From the NCBI RefSeq assembly GCF_002087075.1, contig NZ_MWSM01000007.1:140080-178140 (forward strand): a DNA stretch of 38,061 nucleotides, in the 5' to 3' direction. The stretch comes from Streptococcus pseudopneumoniae ATCC BAA-960 = CCUG 49455 (lineage in GTDB: Bacteria > Bacillota > Bacilli > Lactobacillales > Streptococcaceae). This document shows, piece by piece, positions 14,221 to 23,960 of the stretch (the first letter of the stretch is position 1; the number at the start of each line of letters is the position of its first letter). The notes under the pieces are model-generated. The model was given only the letters and a program-made list of their open reading frames with translations. It searched no databases and was not told where the DNA came from. A program made the translations under genes and the position numbers.

Positions 14221-16651
14221 ATACATTGAAAACAATCTCGTCTGGAATAAAGACGGGGAATGTTATGCTTACTATGAGCTTGTTCCTTACAATTACTCAT
14301 TTCTAAGTCCAGAACAGAAAATACAAGTGCATGATTCTTTCAGACAGCTTATCGCACAAAATCGTGATGGCAAAATTCATGCTTTACAAATCAGTACAGA
14401 ATCCAGCATACGTTCTGCACAAGAGCGTTCCAAAAATGAAGTCACTGGCAAGCTCAAAGCGGTTGCCTATGACAAAATCGACCAACAGACAGACGCTTTA
14501 ATATCCATGATTGGCGAAAATCAAGTGAACTACCGTTTCTTTATCGGCTTTAAGTTGCTTCTCAACGATCAGGAGTTTTCTATGAAAAGTCTTACCGTTG
14601 AAGCAAAAAATGCTTTGTCTGATTTTGTCTATGATGTGAACCATAAGCTGATGGGCGATTTTGTTAGTATGAGTAATGATGAAATCCTGCGTTTTCAGAA
14701 GATGGAAAAGCTCTTAGAAAATAAAATCTCTCGTCGTTTCAAAATCCGCAGGTTAGATAAGGACGACTTCGGCTATCTGATTGAACACCTTTACGGACAG
14801 ACAGGCACTGCCTATGAAGAGTATGAGTACCATCTATCAAAGAAAAAGCTGGATAATGAAACGCTGATTAAATACTATGACTTGATTAAGCCTACTCGCT
14901 GTTTGGTGGAAGAAAAACAGCGATATTTGAAAATCCAGCAGGAAGATGAAACCGTCTATGTAGCTTACTTTACCATTAACAGCATTGTCGGAGAACTGGA
15001 CTTCCCGTCCTCTGAAATCTTCTACTACCAGCAACAGCAATTTACATTCCCGATTGATACGTCAATGAATGTGGAAATTGTAGCGAATCGTAAAGCCCTA
15101 TCTACTGTCCGCAATAAAAAGAAAGAACTGAAAGACTTGGATAACCACGCTTGGCAAAGTGATAATGAAACCAGCTCCAATGTGGCGGAAGCTCTGGAAA
15201 GTGTGAATGAGCTGGAAACCAATTTAGACCAAAGCAAGGAATCTATGTACAAGCTGTCTTATGTGGTAAGGGTATCAGCAAATGATCTTGACGAACTCAA
15301 ACGTCGTTGTAATGAAGTGAAAGATTTTTATGACGATTTAAGCGTAAAACTGGTACGACCATTTGGGGATATGCTCGGCTTACATGAAGAATTTTTACCT
15401 GCCAGCAAGCGTTATATGAATGATTATATTCAATACGTGACCTCTGATTTCCTCGCTGGTTTAGGTTTTGGTGCTACTCAAATGCTGGGGGAAAATGAGG
15501 GGATTTATGTTGGCTACAGCTTAGATACTGGACGCAATGTCTATCTGAAACCTGCTCTTGCCAGTCAAGGGGTTAAGGGTTCAGTAACCAATGCGTTAGC
15601 GTCGGCTTTTGTTGGTTCGCTGGGTGGTGGTAAATCCTTTGCGAATAACCTTATCGTCTATTATGCGGTGCTTTATGGGGCACAAGCAGTGATTGTAGAC
15701 CCAAAAGCAGAACGTGGCAGATGGAAAGAAACCTTGCCAGAGATTTCCCATGAAATCAATATCGTCACTCTGACTTCTGATGAGAAAAACAAAGGCTTAC
15801 TTGACCCTTATGTGATTATGAAAAATCCCAAAGATTCTGAATCACTGGCTATTGATATTCTGACATTCCTTACGGGGATTTCCTCTCGTGATGGGGAACG
15901 CTTCCCAATCCTTAGAAAAGCCATTCGTGCAGTAACCAATAGTGAAGTACGAGGGTTGATGAAAGTGATTGAGGAATTACGGGTTGAGAATACGCCACTA
16001 AGTACCAGTATAGCCGACCATATCGAAAGTTTTACAGACTATGACTTTGCACATTTATTATTCAGTAATGGTTATGTGGAGCAGTCTATCAGCTTAGAAA
16101 AACAACTGAACATTATACAGGTTGCGGACTTGGTACTTCCCGACAAGGAAACTTCCTTTGAGGAATATACCACTATGGAGCTTTTATCCGTTGCTATGCT
16201 GATTGTCATTAGTACCTTTGCTTTAGACTTTATCCATACAGACCGAAGCATTTTCAAGATTGTAGATTTAGACGAAGCATGGAGCTTTTTACAGGTAGCA
16301 CAAGGAAAAACACTATCTATGAAGCTGGTTCGGGCTGGTCGTGCTATGAACGCTGGGGTATATTTCGTGACCCAAAATACAGACGACCTCTTAGATGAAA
16401 AACTGAAAAATAACCTCGGCTTAAAATTTGCATTTCGTTCCACTGACCTTAACGAGATTAAAAAGACCTTAGCCTTTTTTGGTGTAGACCCAGAGGACGA
16501 AAACAATCAGAAGCGATTGCGTGATTTGGAAAACGGGCAATGCCTTATCAGTGATTTATATGGTCGTGTCGGTGTGATACAGTTCCACCCTGTATTTGAA
16601 GAACTGCTCCATGCCTTTGATACCAGACCACCTGTGCGAAAAGAGGTGTAA
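14204..16651 (+). CDS. orf16: Tn916 Orf16, VirB4-type conjugation ATPase (TcpF-like)
   Basis: An 815-residue cytoplasmic ATPase of the VirB4/TraE class that energises the conjugation channel. The N-terminal half is the typical VirB4 domain. The C-terminal half is the RecA-like motor, with Walker A GSLGGGKSFANN near residue 476 and Walker B FKIVDLDEAWSF near residue 685. An arginine/glutamine-finger-type stretch, YFVTQNTDD, follows. The start MAYPIKYIENN has GGAGTGA upstream; an in-frame extension to 14153 overlaps orf17 and lacks a ribosome site. Length is normal and no break was seen. Confidence 0.94.
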   Translation: MAYPIKYIENNLVWNKDGECYAYYELVPYNYSFLSPEQKIQVHDSFRQLIAQNRDGKIHALQISTESSIRSAQERSKNEVTGKLKAVAYDKIDQQTDALISMIGENQVNYRFFIGFKLLLNDQEFSMKSLTVEAKNALSDFVYDVNHKLMGDFVSMSNDEILRFQKMEKLLENKISRRFKIRRLDKDDFGYLIEHLYGQTGTAYEEYEYHLSKKKLDNETLIKYYDLIKPTRCLVEEKQRYLKIQQEDETVYVAYFTINSIVGELDFPSSEIFYYQQQQFTFPIDTSMNVEIVANRKALSTVRNKKKELKDLDNHAWQSDNETSSNVAEALESVNELETNLDQSKESMYKLSYVVRVSANDLDELKRRCNEVKDFYDDLSVKLVRPFGDMLGLHEEFLPASKRYMNDYIQYVTSDFLAGLGFGATQMLGENEGIYVGYSLDTGRNVYLKPALASQGVKGSVTNALASAFVGSLGGGKSFANNLIVYYAVLYGAQAVIVDPKAERGRWKETLPEISHEINIVTLTSDEKNKGLLDPYVIMKNPKDSESLAIDILTFLTGISSRDGERFPILRKAIRAVTNSEVRGLMKVIEELRVENTPLSTSIADHIESFTDYDFAHLLFSNGYVEQSISLEKQLNIIQVADLVLPDKETSFEEYTTMELLSVAMLIVISTFALDFIHTDRSIFKIVDLDEAWSFLQVAQGKTLSMKLVRAGRAMNAGVYFVTQNTDDLLDEKLKNNLGLKFAFRSTDLNEIKKTLAFFGVDPEDENNQKRLRDLENGQCLISDLYGRVGVIQFHPVFEELLHAFDTRPPVRKEV

Positions 16652-16653
16652 AT

Positions 16654-18831
16654 GTGAAACCATCAATAGTAAACAGAATAAAATCAAACTGGACGCTGAA
16701 ACGTCTAGGTAAAGTGGCAATGACAGTGGCTTTCACACTTGTGATTGCCATTTTTCTTTTAGCCATGCTGGGAACGGTGGTTCAAGCTGCGGGCTTGGTA
16801 GATGATACGGTCAATGTGGCAAATGAATACAGCCGATACCCACTTGAAAACTATCAACTGGATTTTTATGTGGATAATAGCTGGGGCTGGCTTCCGTGGA
16901 ACTGGTCGGACGGGATTGGAAAACAGGTCATGTATGGACTATATGCCATTACCAATTTTATTTGGACAATCAGTTTGTATGTTTCCAATGCGACAGGTTA
17001 CTTAGTACAGGAAGCCTATTCCTTAGACTTCATTTCCGCTACAGCAGATTCCATTGGTAAGAATATGCAGACCTTAGCTGGTGTGAGTGCAAACGGATTT
17101 TCAACAGAGGGTTTCTATGTTGGATTCCTCTTACTCTTGATTTTGGTTCTTGGGGTTTATGTTGCCTATACGGGACTGATAAAGAGAGAAACCACAAAGG
17201 CAATTCATGCCATTATGAATTTTGTGCTGGTGTTTATCCTATCGGCTTCCTTTATTGCCTACGCTCCCGACTACATTAAAAAAATCAATGACTTTTCATC
17301 AGACATCAGTAATGCCAGTTTATCACTTGGCACGAAGATTGTCATGCCCCATTCCGATAGTCAAGGCAAGGACAGCGTGGACTTAATCAGAGATAGCCTG
17401 TTTTCCATACAGGTTCAGCAACCGTGGCTACTGCTTCAATACAACAGTTCAGACATTGAAAGTATCGGTATTGACCGTGTGGAAAGCCTGCTCTCCACCA
17501 GCCCAGATTCCAACAATGGCGAAGACAGAGAAAAAATTGTTGCGGAAGAAATTGAAGACAGAAGCAATACCAATCTAACCATTACAAAGACCATTAACCG
17601 TTTAGGTACAGTCTTCTTCCTATTTGTCTTCAATATTGGGATTTCCATATTTGTATTCCTATTAACAGGAATCATGATTTTCTCGCAGGTACTTTTTATC
17701 ATCTATGCTATGTTTCTGCCTGTGAGCTTTATTTTAAGCATGATTCCATCATTTGATGGTATGTCAAAACGAGCCATAACAAAGCTCTTTAATACCATTT
17801 TGACACGAGCTGGAATCACATTGATTATTACGACAGCATTTAGTATTTCAACCATGCTCTATACCTTATCGGCTGGTTATCCGTTCTTTTTGATTGCTTT
17901 TCTACAGATTGTGACCTTTGCAGGAATCTACTTCAAGCTGGGCGATTTAATGAGTATGTTTTCTCTACAGAGTAACGATTCTCAAAGTGTGGGAAGTCGT
18001 GTGATGAGAAAACCTCGTATGCTTATGCACGCTCACATGCACCGTCTACAGCGGAAACTTGGACGTTCCATGACTACTCTAGGGGCTGGGTCTGCCATTG
18101 TTACAGGTAAAAAAGGACAGTCGGGTTCGGGGAGTTCTGCAAGGACACAAGCAGATCACTCCCGACCAGACGGAAAGGAAAAATCAACACTTGGAAAACG
18201 TATCGGTCAAACCATCGGTACAGTAGCTGATACCAAAGACAGAATGGTAGACACTGCTAGTGGTTTGAAAGAACAGGTTAAAGATTTGCCGACCAATGCA
18301 AGATATGCAGTATATCAAGGAAAATCCAAAGTAAAAGAGAATGTCCGTGATTTAACCAGTAGTATTTCTCAAACCAAAGCGGACAGAGCCAGTGGACGCA
18401 AGGAACAGCAGGAACAAAGGCGAAAAACCATTGCGAAGCGTCGCTCTGAAATGGAACAGGTCAAACAGAAAAAACAGCCTGCTTCTTCTGTTCATGAAAG
18501 ACCGACTACAAGACAAGAACAATATCATGATGAACAGACCTCAAAACAGTCTAATATTCAGACTTCATATAAGGAATCTCAACAAGCCAAACAAGAGCGT
18601 CCAGCAGTTAAGTCCGATTTTTCAAGTCCAAAAGTGGAACGCCAAGGCAATACCGTTCAAGAAAAAACCGTTCAAAAGCCAGCAACTTCAACCACTACAG
18701 CAGATAGAACTTCACAACGTCCAATCACAAAAGAACGTCCGTCTACTGTTCAAAGAGTACCACTACAAAATACAAGAAGTAGACCACCAATCAAAACCGC
18801 CACCATTAAGAAAGTCGGTAAGAAACCATGA
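16654..18831 (+). CDS. orf15: Tn916 Orf15, VirB6-like polytopic channel protein (TcpH-like)
   Basis: A 725-residue protein starting at GTG, two bases after the orf16 stop, with AAAGAGGTG as ribosome site. It has a signal-like first helix (about 20-48), further helices at about 98-118, 152-172, 185-205 and 305-420, and a long hydrophilic C-terminal tail (about 450-725) that is very rich in Lys, Gln, Ser and Thr and low in complexity. The family (TcpH/VirB6-like) forms the membrane scaffold of the mating pore. It overlaps orf14 by four bases (ATGA type). Confidence 0.9.
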   Translation: MKPSIVNRIKSNWTLKRLGKVAMTVAFTLVIAIFLLAMLGTVVQAAGLVDDTVNVANEYSRYPLENYQLDFYVDNSWGWLPWNWSDGIGKQVMYGLYAITNFIWTISLYVSNATGYLVQEAYSLDFISATADSIGKNMQTLAGVSANGFSTEGFYVGFLLLLILVLGVYVAYTGLIKRETTKAIHAIMNFVLVFILSASFIAYAPDYIKKINDFSSDISNASLSLGTKIVMPHSDSQGKDSVDLIRDSLFSIQVQQPWLLLQYNSSDIESIGIDRVESLLSTSPDSNNGEDREKIVAEEIEDRSNTNLTITKTINRLGTVFFLFVFNIGISIFVFLLTGIMIFSQVLFIIYAMFLPVSFILSMIPSFDGMSKRAITKLFNTILTRAGITLIITTAFSISTMLYTLSAGYPFFLIAFLQIVTFAGIYFKLGDLMSMFSLQSNDSQSVGSRVMRKPRMLMHAHMHRLQRKLGRSMTTLGAGSAIVTGKKGQSGSGSSARTQADHSRPDGKEKSTLGKRIGQTIGTVADTKDRMVDTASGLKEQVKDLPTNARYAVYQGKSKVKENVRDLTSSISQTKADRASGRKEQQEQRRKTIAKRRSEMEQVKQKKQPASSVHERPTTRQEQYHDEQTSKQSNIQTSYKESQQAKQERPAVKSDFSSPKVERQGNTVQEKTVQKPATSTTTADRTSQRPITKERPSTVQRVPLQNTRSRPPIKTATIKKVGKKP

Positions 18832-19829
18832 AGTTGAAAACTTTAGTGATTGGTGGTTCTGGATTATTCTTGATGGTCTTCTCACTGCTTCTGTTTGTTG
18901 CCATTTTATTTTCAGATGAACAGGACAGCGGAATTTCCAATATTCATTATGGAGGTGTGAATGTTTCCGCAGAAGTGCTGGCTCATAAGCCTATGGTAGA
19001 AAAATATGCCAAAGAATATGGCGTTGAAGAATATGTCAACATACTTCTTGCGATTATACAGGTGGAATCGGGCGGTACTGCGGAAGATGTTATGCAGTCC
19101 TCGGAATCCCTCGGTCTTCCACCTAATTCATTGAGTACAGAAGAATCCATTAAGCAAGGTGTGAAGTATTTCAGTGAATTATTAGCCAGTAGCGAAAGGC
19201 TCAGTGTAGATTTAGAATCGGTTATCCAGTCCTACAATTATGGTGGTGGTTTCTTAGGGTATGTGGCTAATCGTGGAAATAAATATACCTTTGAACTGGC
19301 TCAAAGTTTCTCAAAAGAGTATTCAGGTGGCGAAAAAGTGTCTTACCCCAATCCCATAGCCATACCTATCAATGGGGGCTGGCGATACAACTATGGCAAT
19401 ATGTTTTATGTGCAACTGGTAACGCAGTATCTTGTCACAACAGAGTTTGATGATGATACGGTACAAGCCATCATGGACGAAGCACTGAAATATGAGGGCT
19501 GGCGATACGTTTACGGTGGAGCTTCCCCGACTACTTCTTTTGATTGTAGCGGACTGACACAATGGACGTATGGAAAAGCTGGAATTAACTTACCACGAAC
19601 CGCACAACAGCAATATGATGTGACCCAGCATATCCCACTATCGGAAGCACAAGCTGGCGATTTGGTTTTCTTTCATTCTACCTATAACGCTGGCTCTTAT
19701 ATTACTCATGTTGGGATATACCTTGGCAATAACCGTATGTTTCATGCAGGCGACCCAATCGGTTATGCCGACTTAACAAGCCCCTACTGGCAACAGCATT
19801 TAGTGGGAGCAGGACGAATCAAACAATGA
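18828..19829 (+). CDS. orf14: Tn916 Orf14, bifunctional peptidoglycan hydrolase (lysozyme-like + NlpC/P60; TcpG-like)
   Basis: A 333-residue secreted or membrane-anchored hydrolase. Transmembrane helix at about 7-27. The lysozyme-like/transglycosylase domain (about 50-165) has the catalytic Glu in IIQVESGG. The NlpC/P60 endopeptidase domain (about 210-333) has the nucleophile Cys in SFDCSGLTQW and the His in THVGIYLGNN. It locally opens the cell wall for the mating channel. It starts within the end of orf15 and overlaps orf13 by four bases. Confidence 0.93.
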   Translation: MKLKTLVIGGSGLFLMVFSLLLFVAILFSDEQDSGISNIHYGGVNVSAEVLAHKPMVEKYAKEYGVEEYVNILLAIIQVESGGTAEDVMQSSESLGLPPNSLSTEESIKQGVKYFSELLASSERLSVDLESVIQSYNYGGGFLGYVANRGNKYTFELAQSFSKEYSGGEKVSYPNPIAIPINGGWRYNYGNMFYVQLVTQYLVTTEFDDDTVQAIMDEALKYEGWRYVYGGASPTTSFDCSGLTQWTYGKAGINLPRTAQQQYDVTQHIPLSEAQAGDLVFFHSTYNAGSYITHVGIYLGNNRMFHAGDPIGYADLTSPYWQQHLVGAGRIKQ

Positions 19830-20761
19830 GAAAGGAAGATTTAATGATGAAATTTAGAAAAAATCAGAATAAAGAAAAACAGATACCAAAGGAAAAGAAA
19901 CCTCGTGTCTACTATAAGGTCAATCCTCATAAAAAGGTTGTGATTGCCTTGTGGGTACTTTTAGGGCTTAGTTTCAGCTTTGCGATATTCAAGCACTTTA
20001 CAGCTATAGATACTCATACTATTCACGAAACAACTATCATAGAAAAGGAATACGTTGATACTCATCATGTAGAAAATTTTGTAGAGAACTTTGCGAAAGT
20101 CTACTATTCATGGGAGCAATCCGATAAGTCCATTGATAATCGAATGGAAAGTCTAAAAGGCTATCTGACAGATGAACTTCAAGCTCTCAATGTTGATACA
20201 GTACGCAAAGATATTCCTGTATCGTCTTCTGTAAGAGGATTTCAGATATGGACGGTAGAGCCAACTGGCGACAATGAGTTTAATGTAACCTACAGTGTAG
20301 ACCAGCTCATTACAGAGGGAGAAAATACAAAGACCGTCCACTCTGCTTATATAGTGAGTGTCTATGTAGATGGTTCTGGAAATATGGTACTGGTTAAGAA
20401 TCCGACCATTACCAACATACCTAAGAAATCAAGTTATAAACCAAAAGCCATTGAAAGTGAGGGGACGGTTGATTCCATTACAACCAATGAAATCAATGAG
20501 TTTTTAACGACGTTCTTCAAGCTCTATCCTACAGCGACAGCCAGTGAACTTTCCTACTATGTGAATGACGGGATATTAAAACCAATCGGAAAAGAGTACA
20601 TCTTTCAAGAACTGGTAAATCCTATTCACAATCGTAAGGATAATCAAGTCACGGTATCGCTGACAGTGGAGTATATCGACCAGCAGACCAAAGCAACGCA
20701 GGTATCTCAATTTGATTTGGTACTTGAAAAGAACGGGAGTAATTGGAAGATTATAGAATAA
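19826..20761 (+). CDS. orf13: Tn916 Orf13, TcpC-family conjugation protein
   Basis: A 311-residue protein with a basic cytoplasmic start (KNQNKEKQIPKEKKP), one membrane helix (about 39-58) and an extracellular part of two NTF2-like domains, as in TcpC/VirB8-like scaffold proteins. The first ATG (19826) overlaps the orf14 stop. Internal ATGs at 19844 and 19847 lie better placed after GAAAGGAAG and may be the true start (305 or 304 residues). It ends about 70 bases before the tet(M) promoter. Confidence 0.9.
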   Translation: MRKEDLMMKFRKNQNKEKQIPKEKKPRVYYKVNPHKKVVIALWVLLGLSFSFAIFKHFTAIDTHTIHETTIIEKEYVDTHHVENFVENFAKVYYSWEQSDKSIDNRMESLKGYLTDELQALNVDTVRKDIPVSSSVRGFQIWTVEPTGDNEFNVTYSVDQLITEGENTKTVHSAYIVSVYVDGSGNMVLVKNPTITNIPKKSSYKPKAIESEGTVDSITTNEINEFLTTFFKLYPTATASELSYYVNDGILKPIGKEYIFQELVNPIHNRKDNQVTVSLTVEYIDQQTKATQVSQFDLVLEKNGSNWKIIE

Positions 20762-20830
20762 CAAATATTGGTACATTATTACAGCTATTTTGTAATCACG
20801 TACTCTCTTTGATAAAAAATTGGAGATTCC

Positions 20831-20859
20831 TTTACAAATATGCTCTTACGTGCTATAAT
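20831..20859 (+). promoter_or_regulatory. tet(M) promoter
   Basis: TTTACA (20831-20836) and TATAAT (20854-20859) are 17 bases apart, 30 bases upstream of a short reading frame and ahead of the tet(M) leader. This is the known location of the Tn916 tet promoter. Confidence 0.8.
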
Positions 20860-20890
20860 TTAAGTATCTATTTAAAAGGAGTTAATAAAT

Positions 20891-20914
20891 ATGCGGCAAG
20901 GTATTCTTAAATAA
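20891..20914 (+). CDS. Seven-residue leader frame (MRQGILK) at the start of the tet(M) leader
   Basis: ATG CGG CAA GGT ATT CTT AAA TAA follows a good ribosome site (AAAAGGAG, seven to eight bases before). Bases 20898-20911 inside this frame form a perfect 14-bp inverted repeat with 20986-20999. A ribosome on the frame would therefore alter RNA folding. Whether it is translated is not proven. Confidence 0.5.
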   Translation: MRQGILK

Positions 20915-20999
20915 ACTGTCAATTTGATAGTGGGAACAAATAATTGGATGTCCTTTTTTAGGAGGGCTTAGTTTTTTGTACCCAGTTTAAGAATACCTT
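20898..20999 (+). promoter_or_regulatory. Large leader stem upstream of tet(M)
   Basis: AAGGTATTCTTAAA (20898-20911) is exactly complementary to TTTAAGAATACCTT (20986-20999). Inside the loop lies a further small stem, TCCTTTTTTAGGA. It is a probable first-stage regulatory structure of the tet(M) mRNA. Confidence 0.65.
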
Positions 21000-21035
21000 T
21001 ATCATGTGATTCTAAAGTATCCGGAGAATATCTGT

Positions 21036-21122
21036 ATGCTTTGTATACCTATGGTTATGCATAAAAATCCCAGTGATAAAAGTATTTATCACTGGGATTT
21101 TTATGCCCTTTTGGGTTTTTGA
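21036..21122 (+). CDS. orf12: tet(M) leader peptide (Tn916 orf12)
   Basis: 28 residues, MLCIPMVMHKNPSDKSIYHW then DFYALLGF, ending 15 bases before the tet(M) start. It covers the attenuator stem. In the accepted Tn916 model, ribosome progress on this leader in the presence of tetracycline prevents terminator folding and lets transcription enter tet(M). Confidence 0.85.
   Translation: MLCIPMVMHKNPSDKSIYHWDFYALLGF
21064..21103 (+). terminator. tet(M) transcription attenuator
   Basis: AAAAATCCCAGTGATAAA and its complement TTTATCACTGGGATTTTT make a perfect stem of about 18 bp with a T-rich end, located inside orf12. It is the classical attenuator of Tn916 tet(M). Confidence 0.85.
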
Positions 21123-21137
21123 ATGGAGGAAAATCAC

Positions 21138-23057
21138 ATGAAAATTATTAATATTGGAGTTTTAGCTCATGTTGATGCAGGAAAAACTACCTTAACAGAA
21201 AGCTTATTATATAACAGTGGAGCGATTACAGAATTAGGAAGCGTGGACAAAGGTACAACGAGGACGGATAATACGCTTTTAGAACGTCAGAGAGGAATTA
21301 CAATTCAGACAGGAATAACCTCTTTTCAGTGGGAAAATACGAAGGTGAACATCATAGACACGCCAGGACATATGGATTTCTTAGCAGAAGTATATCGTTC
21401 ATTATCAGTATTAGATGGGGCAATTCTACTGATTTCTGCAAAAGATGGCGTACAAGCACAAACTCGTATATTATTTCATGCACTTAGGAAAATGGGGATT
21501 CCCACAATCTTTTTTATCAATAAGATTGACCAAAATGGAATTGATTTATCAACGGTTTATCAGGATATTAAAGAGAAACTTTCTGCCGAAATTGTAATCA
21601 AACAGAAGGTAGAACTGTATCCTAATATGTGTGTGACGAACTTTACCGAATCTGAACAATGGGATACGGTAATAGAGGGAAACGATGACCTTTTAGAGAA
21701 ATATATGTCCGGTAAATCATTAGAAGCATTGGAACTCGAACAAGAGGAAAGCATAAGATTTCATAATTGTTCCCTGTTCCCTGTTTATCACGGAAGTGCA
21801 AAAAACAATATAGGGATTGATAACCTTATAGAAGTGATTACGAATAAATTTTATTCATCAACACATCGAGGTCCGTCTGAACTTTGCGGAAATGTTTTCA
21901 AAATTGAGTATTCGGAAAAAAGACAGCGTCTTGCATATATACGTCTTTATAGTGGCGTACTGCATTTGCGAGATTCGGTTAGAATATCGGAAAAGGAAAA
22001 AATAAAAATTACAGAAATGTATACTTCAATAAATGGTGAATTATGTAAAATCGATAAGGCTTATTCCGGGGAAATTGTTATTTTGCAGAATGAGTTTTTG
22101 AAGTTAAATAGTGTTCTTGGAGATACAAAGCTATTGCCACAGAGAGAGAGAATTGAAAATCCCCTCCCTCTGCTGCAAACGACTGTTGAACCGAGCAAAC
22201 CTCAACAAAGGGAAATGTTACTTGATGCACTTTTAGAAATCTCCGACAGTGACCCGCTTCTGCGATATTATGTGGATTCTGCGACACATGAAATCATACT
22301 TTCTTTCTTAGGGAAAGTACAAATGGAAGTGACTTGTGCTCTGCTGCAAGAAAAGTATCATGTGGAGATAGAAATAAAAGAGCCTACAGTCATTTATATG
22401 GAAAGACCGTTAAAAAAAGCAGAGTATACCATTCACATCGAAGTTCCACCGAATCCTTTCTGGGCTTCCATTGGTCTATCTGTAGCACAGCTTCCATTAG
22501 GGAGCGGAGTACAGTATGAGAGCTCGGTTTCTCTTGGATACTTAAATCAATCGTTTCAAAATGCAGTTATGGAGGGGATACGCTATGGCTGTGAACAAGG
22601 ATTGTATGGTTGGAATGTGACGGACTGTAAAATCTGTTTTAAGTATGGCTTATACTATAGCCCTGTTAGTACCCCAGCAGATTTTCGGATGCTTGCTCCT
22701 ATTGTATTGGAACAAGTCTTAAAAAAAGCTGGAACAGAATTGTTAGAGCCATATCTTAGTTTTAAAATTTATGCGCCACAGGAATATCTTTCACGAGCAT
22801 ACAACGATGCTCCTAAATATTGTGCGAACATCGTAGACACTCAATTGAAAAATAATGAGGTCATTCTTAGTGGAGAAATCCCTGCTCGGTGTATTCAAGA
22901 ATATCGTAGTGATTTAACTTTCTTTACAAATGGACGTAGTGTTTGTTTAACAGAGTTAAAAGGGTACCATGTTACTACCGGTGAACCTGTTTGCCAGCCC
23001 CGTCGTCCAAATAGTCGGATAGATAAAGTACGATATATGTTCAATAAAATAACTTAG
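21138..23057 (+). CDS. tet(M): Tet(M) tetracycline-resistance ribosomal protection protein
   Basis: A 639-residue translational GTPase homologous to EF-G that removes tetracycline from the ribosome. P-loop AHVDAGKTT (10-18), switch [10 protein letters not shown] (about 74-81) and the NKID guanine-specificity motif are intact. The EF-G-like domains II-V follow, with the C-terminal [14 protein letters not shown]. It is full length for the family and starts with GGAGG ahead of ATG; an in-frame upstream ATG at 21123 would lie too close to the ribosome site. Expression is controlled by the leader at 20891-21122. It should give resistance to tetracycline, doxycycline and minocycline. Confidence 0.97.
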   Translation: MKIINIGVLAHVDAGKTTLTESLLYNSGAITELGSVDKGTTRTDNTLLERQRGITIQTGITSFQWENTKVNIIDTPGHMDFLAEVYRSLSVLDGAILLISAKDGVQAQTRILFHALRKMGIPTIFFINKIDQNGIDLSTVYQDIKEKLSAEIVIKQKVELYPNMCVTNFTESEQWDTVIEGNDDLLEKYMSGKSLEALELEQEESIRFHNCSLFPVYHGSAKNNIGIDNLIEVITNKFYSSTHRGPSELCGNVFKIEYSEKRQRLAYIRLYSGVLHLRDSVRISEKEKIKITEMYTSINGELCKIDKAYSGEIVILQNEFLKLNSVLGDTKLLPQRERIENPLPLLQTTVEPSKPQQREMLLDALLEISDSDPLLRYYVDSATHEIILSFLGKVQMEVTCALLQEKYHVEIEIKEPTVIYMERPLKKAEYTIHIEVPPNPFWASIGLSVAQLPLGSGVQYESSVSLGYLNQSFQNAVMEGIRYGCEQGLYGWNVTDCKICFKYGLYYSPVSTPADFRMLAPIVLEQVLKKAGTELLEPYLSFKIYAPQEYLSRAYNDAPKYCANIVDTQLKNNEVILSGEIPARCIQEYRSDLTFFTNGRSVCLTELKGYHVTTGEPVCQPRRPNSRIDKVRYMFNKIT

Positions 23058-23154
23058 TGTATTTTATGTTGTTATATAAATATGGTTTCTTGTTAAATAA
23101 GATGAAATATTTTTTAATAAAGATTTGAATTAAAGTGTAAAGGAGGAGATAGTT

Positions 23155-23343
23155 ATTATAAACTACAAGTGGATATTGTGTCCTGTATGTGGAAATAAAA
23201 CACGATTAAAGATAAGGGAAGATACTGAATTAAAAAAATTCCCCCTCTATTGTCCGAAATGCAGACAAGAAAATTTAATTGAAATAAAGCAGTTCAAAGT
23301 AACTGTGATTACAGAGCCAGACGCAAAGACGCAGAGCCGATAA
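23155..23343 (+). CDS. orf6: Tn916 Orf6, small zinc-ribbon (KTR-type) protein with non-standard start
   Basis: About 61-62 residues: NYKWILCPVCGNKTRLKIRE, then a second Cys pair in LYCPKCRQEN, ending DAKTQSR. Two CPxC pairs 22 residues apart suggest a zinc ribbon. It is the cysteine-rich KTR family next to tet(M) in Tn916. A strong AGGAGG (23141-23146) is followed by GTT ATT ATA AAC TAC, with no ATG, GTG or TTG in the expected place. Either ATT (23155) or ATA (23158) is used, or an ATG has been lost. The next TTG (23176) is too far and would drop the start of the zinc motif. Function unknown. Confidence 0.6.
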   Translation: MINYKWILCPVCGNKTRLKIREDTELKKFPLYCPKCRQENLIEIKQFKVTVITEPDAKTQSR

Positions 23344-23375
23344 AATGAGATTAATACAATCTCATTTTATCGGCT
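23335..23375. terminator. Bidirectional terminator between orf6 and orf9
   Basis: AGCCGATAAAATGAGATT pairs perfectly with AATCTCATTTTATCGGCT around a five-base loop, followed by TCTTTCC. It overlaps the end of orf6 and lies between the converging orf6 and orf9. Confidence 0.7.
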
Positions 23376-23402
23376 CTTTCCGTTATGTATGGATTCTTTT
23401 AA

Positions 23403-23756
23403 TTAGTCTTCGATGTTTCTTGCTTCGTTGATACCGCTGGCTAAAGATTCCATTAAGGATAGTTCTTTGTCTGTAAAGCTATCCATGTATTTCTCTATCT
23501 GTAATCGTCGGGTGCTTTTTACCAAGTTATTAGCAGGTAAGAAAAATTCATCAACGGAAACATGAAGTAACGATACAAGGTCATAAAGAACTTGTATGCT
23601 GGGGTGTTGCCCTTTATTTTCAATATTAGTTAAGTACCGTGGGTCAATTTCAATCAATGCTCCCACTTGTTCACGAGTTAAACCTCGTTTCAATCGAGCT
23701 TCTTTAATGGCTAAACCAAAGGCTCTAAAATCATATTTATCTTCTTTTTTACGCAT
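23403..23756 (-). CDS. orf9: Tn916 Orf9, Xre-family repressor
   Basis: A 117-residue regulator with a Cro/CI helix-turn-helix (about 17-70: [20 protein letters not shown], then YLTNIENKG). It is the only backbone gene on the minus strand. In the published Tn916 model Orf9 represses the orf7 promoter, and readthrough from tet(M) under tetracycline makes antisense RNA to orf9, relieving that repression. The convergent arrangement with tet(M)-orf6 seen here fits this model. Length is normal. Confidence 0.92.
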   Translation of the reverse strand: MRKKEDKYDFRAFGLAIKEARLKRGLTREQVGALIEIDPRYLTNIENKGQHPSIQVLYDLVSLLHVSVDEFFLPANNLVKSTRRLQIEKYMDSFTDKELSLMESLASGINEARNIED

Positions 23757-23851
23757 AGTAGACCACCTCTATACATTTTATTGTCCCTACTGAATTAAAA
23801 ACAGGTATAGAAAAACGTGTTATATGGTTTATAGGTTTATATTTAATAAAA

Positions 23852-23895
23852 AGCACTACTAAACGCCAATAAAAAAAACCGTTATATGGTAGTGC
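23852..23895. repeat. Inverted repeat AGCACTAC / GTAGTGCT in the orf9 upstream region
   Basis: A perfect 8-bp inverted repeat (23852-23859 and 23888-23895), close to two direct copies of GTTATATGGT (23819-23828 and 23881-23890). The arrangement, between orf9 and the orf10/orf7 leader, suits an operator or an RNA stem. No factor can be named. Confidence 0.45.
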
Positions 23896-23960
23896 TATTT
23901 ACGCTGTTAAAATATTGTATATTACTTCCAAATGGCGGTTTGTTGGAGGTCAACGTCGCC

